A DNA stretch of 6,211 bases, from the NCBI GenBank assembly GCA_007123625.1, contig SKKS01000466.1, positions 1-6,211 on the forward strand, written 5' to 3'. This DNA comes from Paracoccaceae bacterium (GTDB lineage: Bacteria; Pseudomonadota; Alphaproteobacteria; Rhodobacterales; Rhodobacteraceae). Under the pieces are notes generated by a model, which saw only the letters and a program-made list of their open reading frames with translations, had not been told where the DNA came from and searched no databases. Shown here one piece after another: positions 5,769-6,211 of the stretch; within the stretch, counting starts at the first letter, position 1; the number at the start of each line of letters is the position of its first letter. A program made the translations under genes and the position numbers.

Positions 5769-6025
5769 AAAATCCTTTCTGGCCTGGCTGGCGTCCGAGC
5801 CGGGCAAAGCGGCGCTGGCCGGTGCCGCCGGTGGCCTGGTCCGCTGGATCACATTGCGCGACAGCTGGCGCGAAGGGGTGCCTGCGCTGTTCGTGGGCGC
5901 GGTAGCGCCAGATGACGATGCCCCGCGCGCTGGCGGTGTTCGTGACCGGGCTGGGCGGGACGGGCTTTCTGATCGACCTGATCGCGGCACGGATCACACG
6001 CGGAGGGCGCAATCGGCAATCGTGA
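5758..6025 (+). pseudogene. Frameshifted phage holin-like gene
   Basis: The first frame gives MVAEKSFLAWLASEPGKAAL, then AGAAGGLVRWITLRDSWREG and PALFVGAVA, up to about 5907. A second frame, which opens at 5906, continues with ALAVFVTGLGGTGFLIDLIA, then ARITRGGRNRQS, and stops at TGA 6023-6025. Together they look like one small protein: a short charged N-terminal helix, a first hydrophobic segment, a glycine-rich second membrane segment and a basic tail. This resembles holin-family proteins of alphaproteobacterial phages, which open the inner membrane for lysis. The central part appears shorter than I expect, so the break near 5904-5912 may be a small deletion as well as a frameshift. If the first frame is simply read on, it ends at 6058-6060 with a low-complexity tail. 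Family call is from pattern memory. Confidence 0.6.
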
Positions 6026-6211
6026 ACCCCGCATGTGCCGCTGGGCAAGTCGCGGCTTGAGACCTTGTGCGTGCTTTTGCTCGGCATGATCAGCGCCCGT
6101 ACGGTAAATCTGACGCATATCGCGACAGAGCGTCCCGGTCGCGCAAAGGTTGCATCGACCTATCGGCGATTGCAGCGTTTTTTCCAGCATGTCGTCTTGC
6201 CAGACGATTGG
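6026..6211 (+). mobile_element. 5' part of an IS4-type transposase gene, running off the window
   Basis: The frame reads TPHVPLGKSRLETLCVLLLG, MISARTVNLTHIATERPGRA, KVASTYRRLQRFFQHVVLP and continues to the last base. The RTVNL segment, the ERPGRAKVASTYRRLQRFF segment and the whole order match the N-terminus of IS4-family transposases, before the DDE catalytic part. The frame is bounded upstream by TGA at 6023-6025, which is also the holin stop. The only in-frame standard start nearby is GTG at 6035, with no well-spaced ribosome binding site. There is almost no room for an inverted repeat and leader between the holin sequence and the transposase, so the element's left end seems trimmed. Whether the rest is intact lies outside the window. 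Confidence 0.75.

Noticed and set aside
5379..6190. Several minus-strand open frames of 110-200 codons across the prophage remnant
   Set aside because: They are antisense to readable phage and transposase sequence and have arginine/proline-rich low-complexity composition with no recognisable domain.
1..6211. CRISPR array, tRNA, rRNA or toxin-antitoxin pair
   Set aside because: No regularly spaced repeats, no cloverleaf or rRNA-like sequence, and no small gene pair with recognisable toxin or antitoxin features was seen.

Overview
The window looks like a piece of a high-GC alphaproteobacterial genome, most likely from the Rhodobacteraceae (Paracoccus or Rhodobacter type). The basis is the very high G+C content, the style of the chromate transporter and the hybrid kinase, and the phage-tail sequence type near the right end. 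This placement is inference; no rRNA or tRNA is present to settle it.

Left part (about 1-1260): a complete gene for a two-domain CHR-family chromate efflux transporter (ChrA), possibly translationally coupled to an upstream gene that is cut off by the window edge. A noncoding stretch of about 300 bases follows. It holds a weak terminator-like hairpin with a T6 run and leads into the next gene.

Middle part (1569-4194): a two-component module. A membrane-anchored hybrid histidine kinase (about six transmembrane segments, then PAS, HisKA, HATPase_c and receiver domains) faces, tail to tail, a stand-alone receiver-domain response regulator on the minus strand. The stop codons are about 50 bases apart, with an 8-bp-arm inverted repeat between them. 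The regulator gene has a strong ribosome binding site and a perfect 8-bp-arm inverted repeat just upstream. Neither protein carries a visible DNA-binding domain, so any output would go through a phosphorelay to a partner outside the window. This is inferred from domain content.

Right part (about 4420-6211): a patchwork of decayed mobile DNA. In order it holds: the 5' end of an IS1595-type transposase gene, cut off in its zinc-ribbon region; a phage tail-fibre C-terminus (pyocin-knob-like) broken by one in-frame TAG; a small phage-like ORF whose best start codon would be ATT; a terminator plus ribosome-binding-site cassette; a 25-codon ORF; an apparently intact 59-aa small ORF; a second copy of the same cassette, here a textbook intrinsic terminator; a frameshifted holin-like gene; and finally, directly after the holin stop, an IS4-type transposase reading frame that runs off the window. 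The region reads as the tail/lysis end of a degraded prophage invaded and trimmed by insertion sequences.

I see no convincing new biological system. The most interesting points are the repeated terminator/RBS cassettes, the single amber codon in an otherwise readable tail-fibre tail, and the possible ATT-initiated phage ORF.
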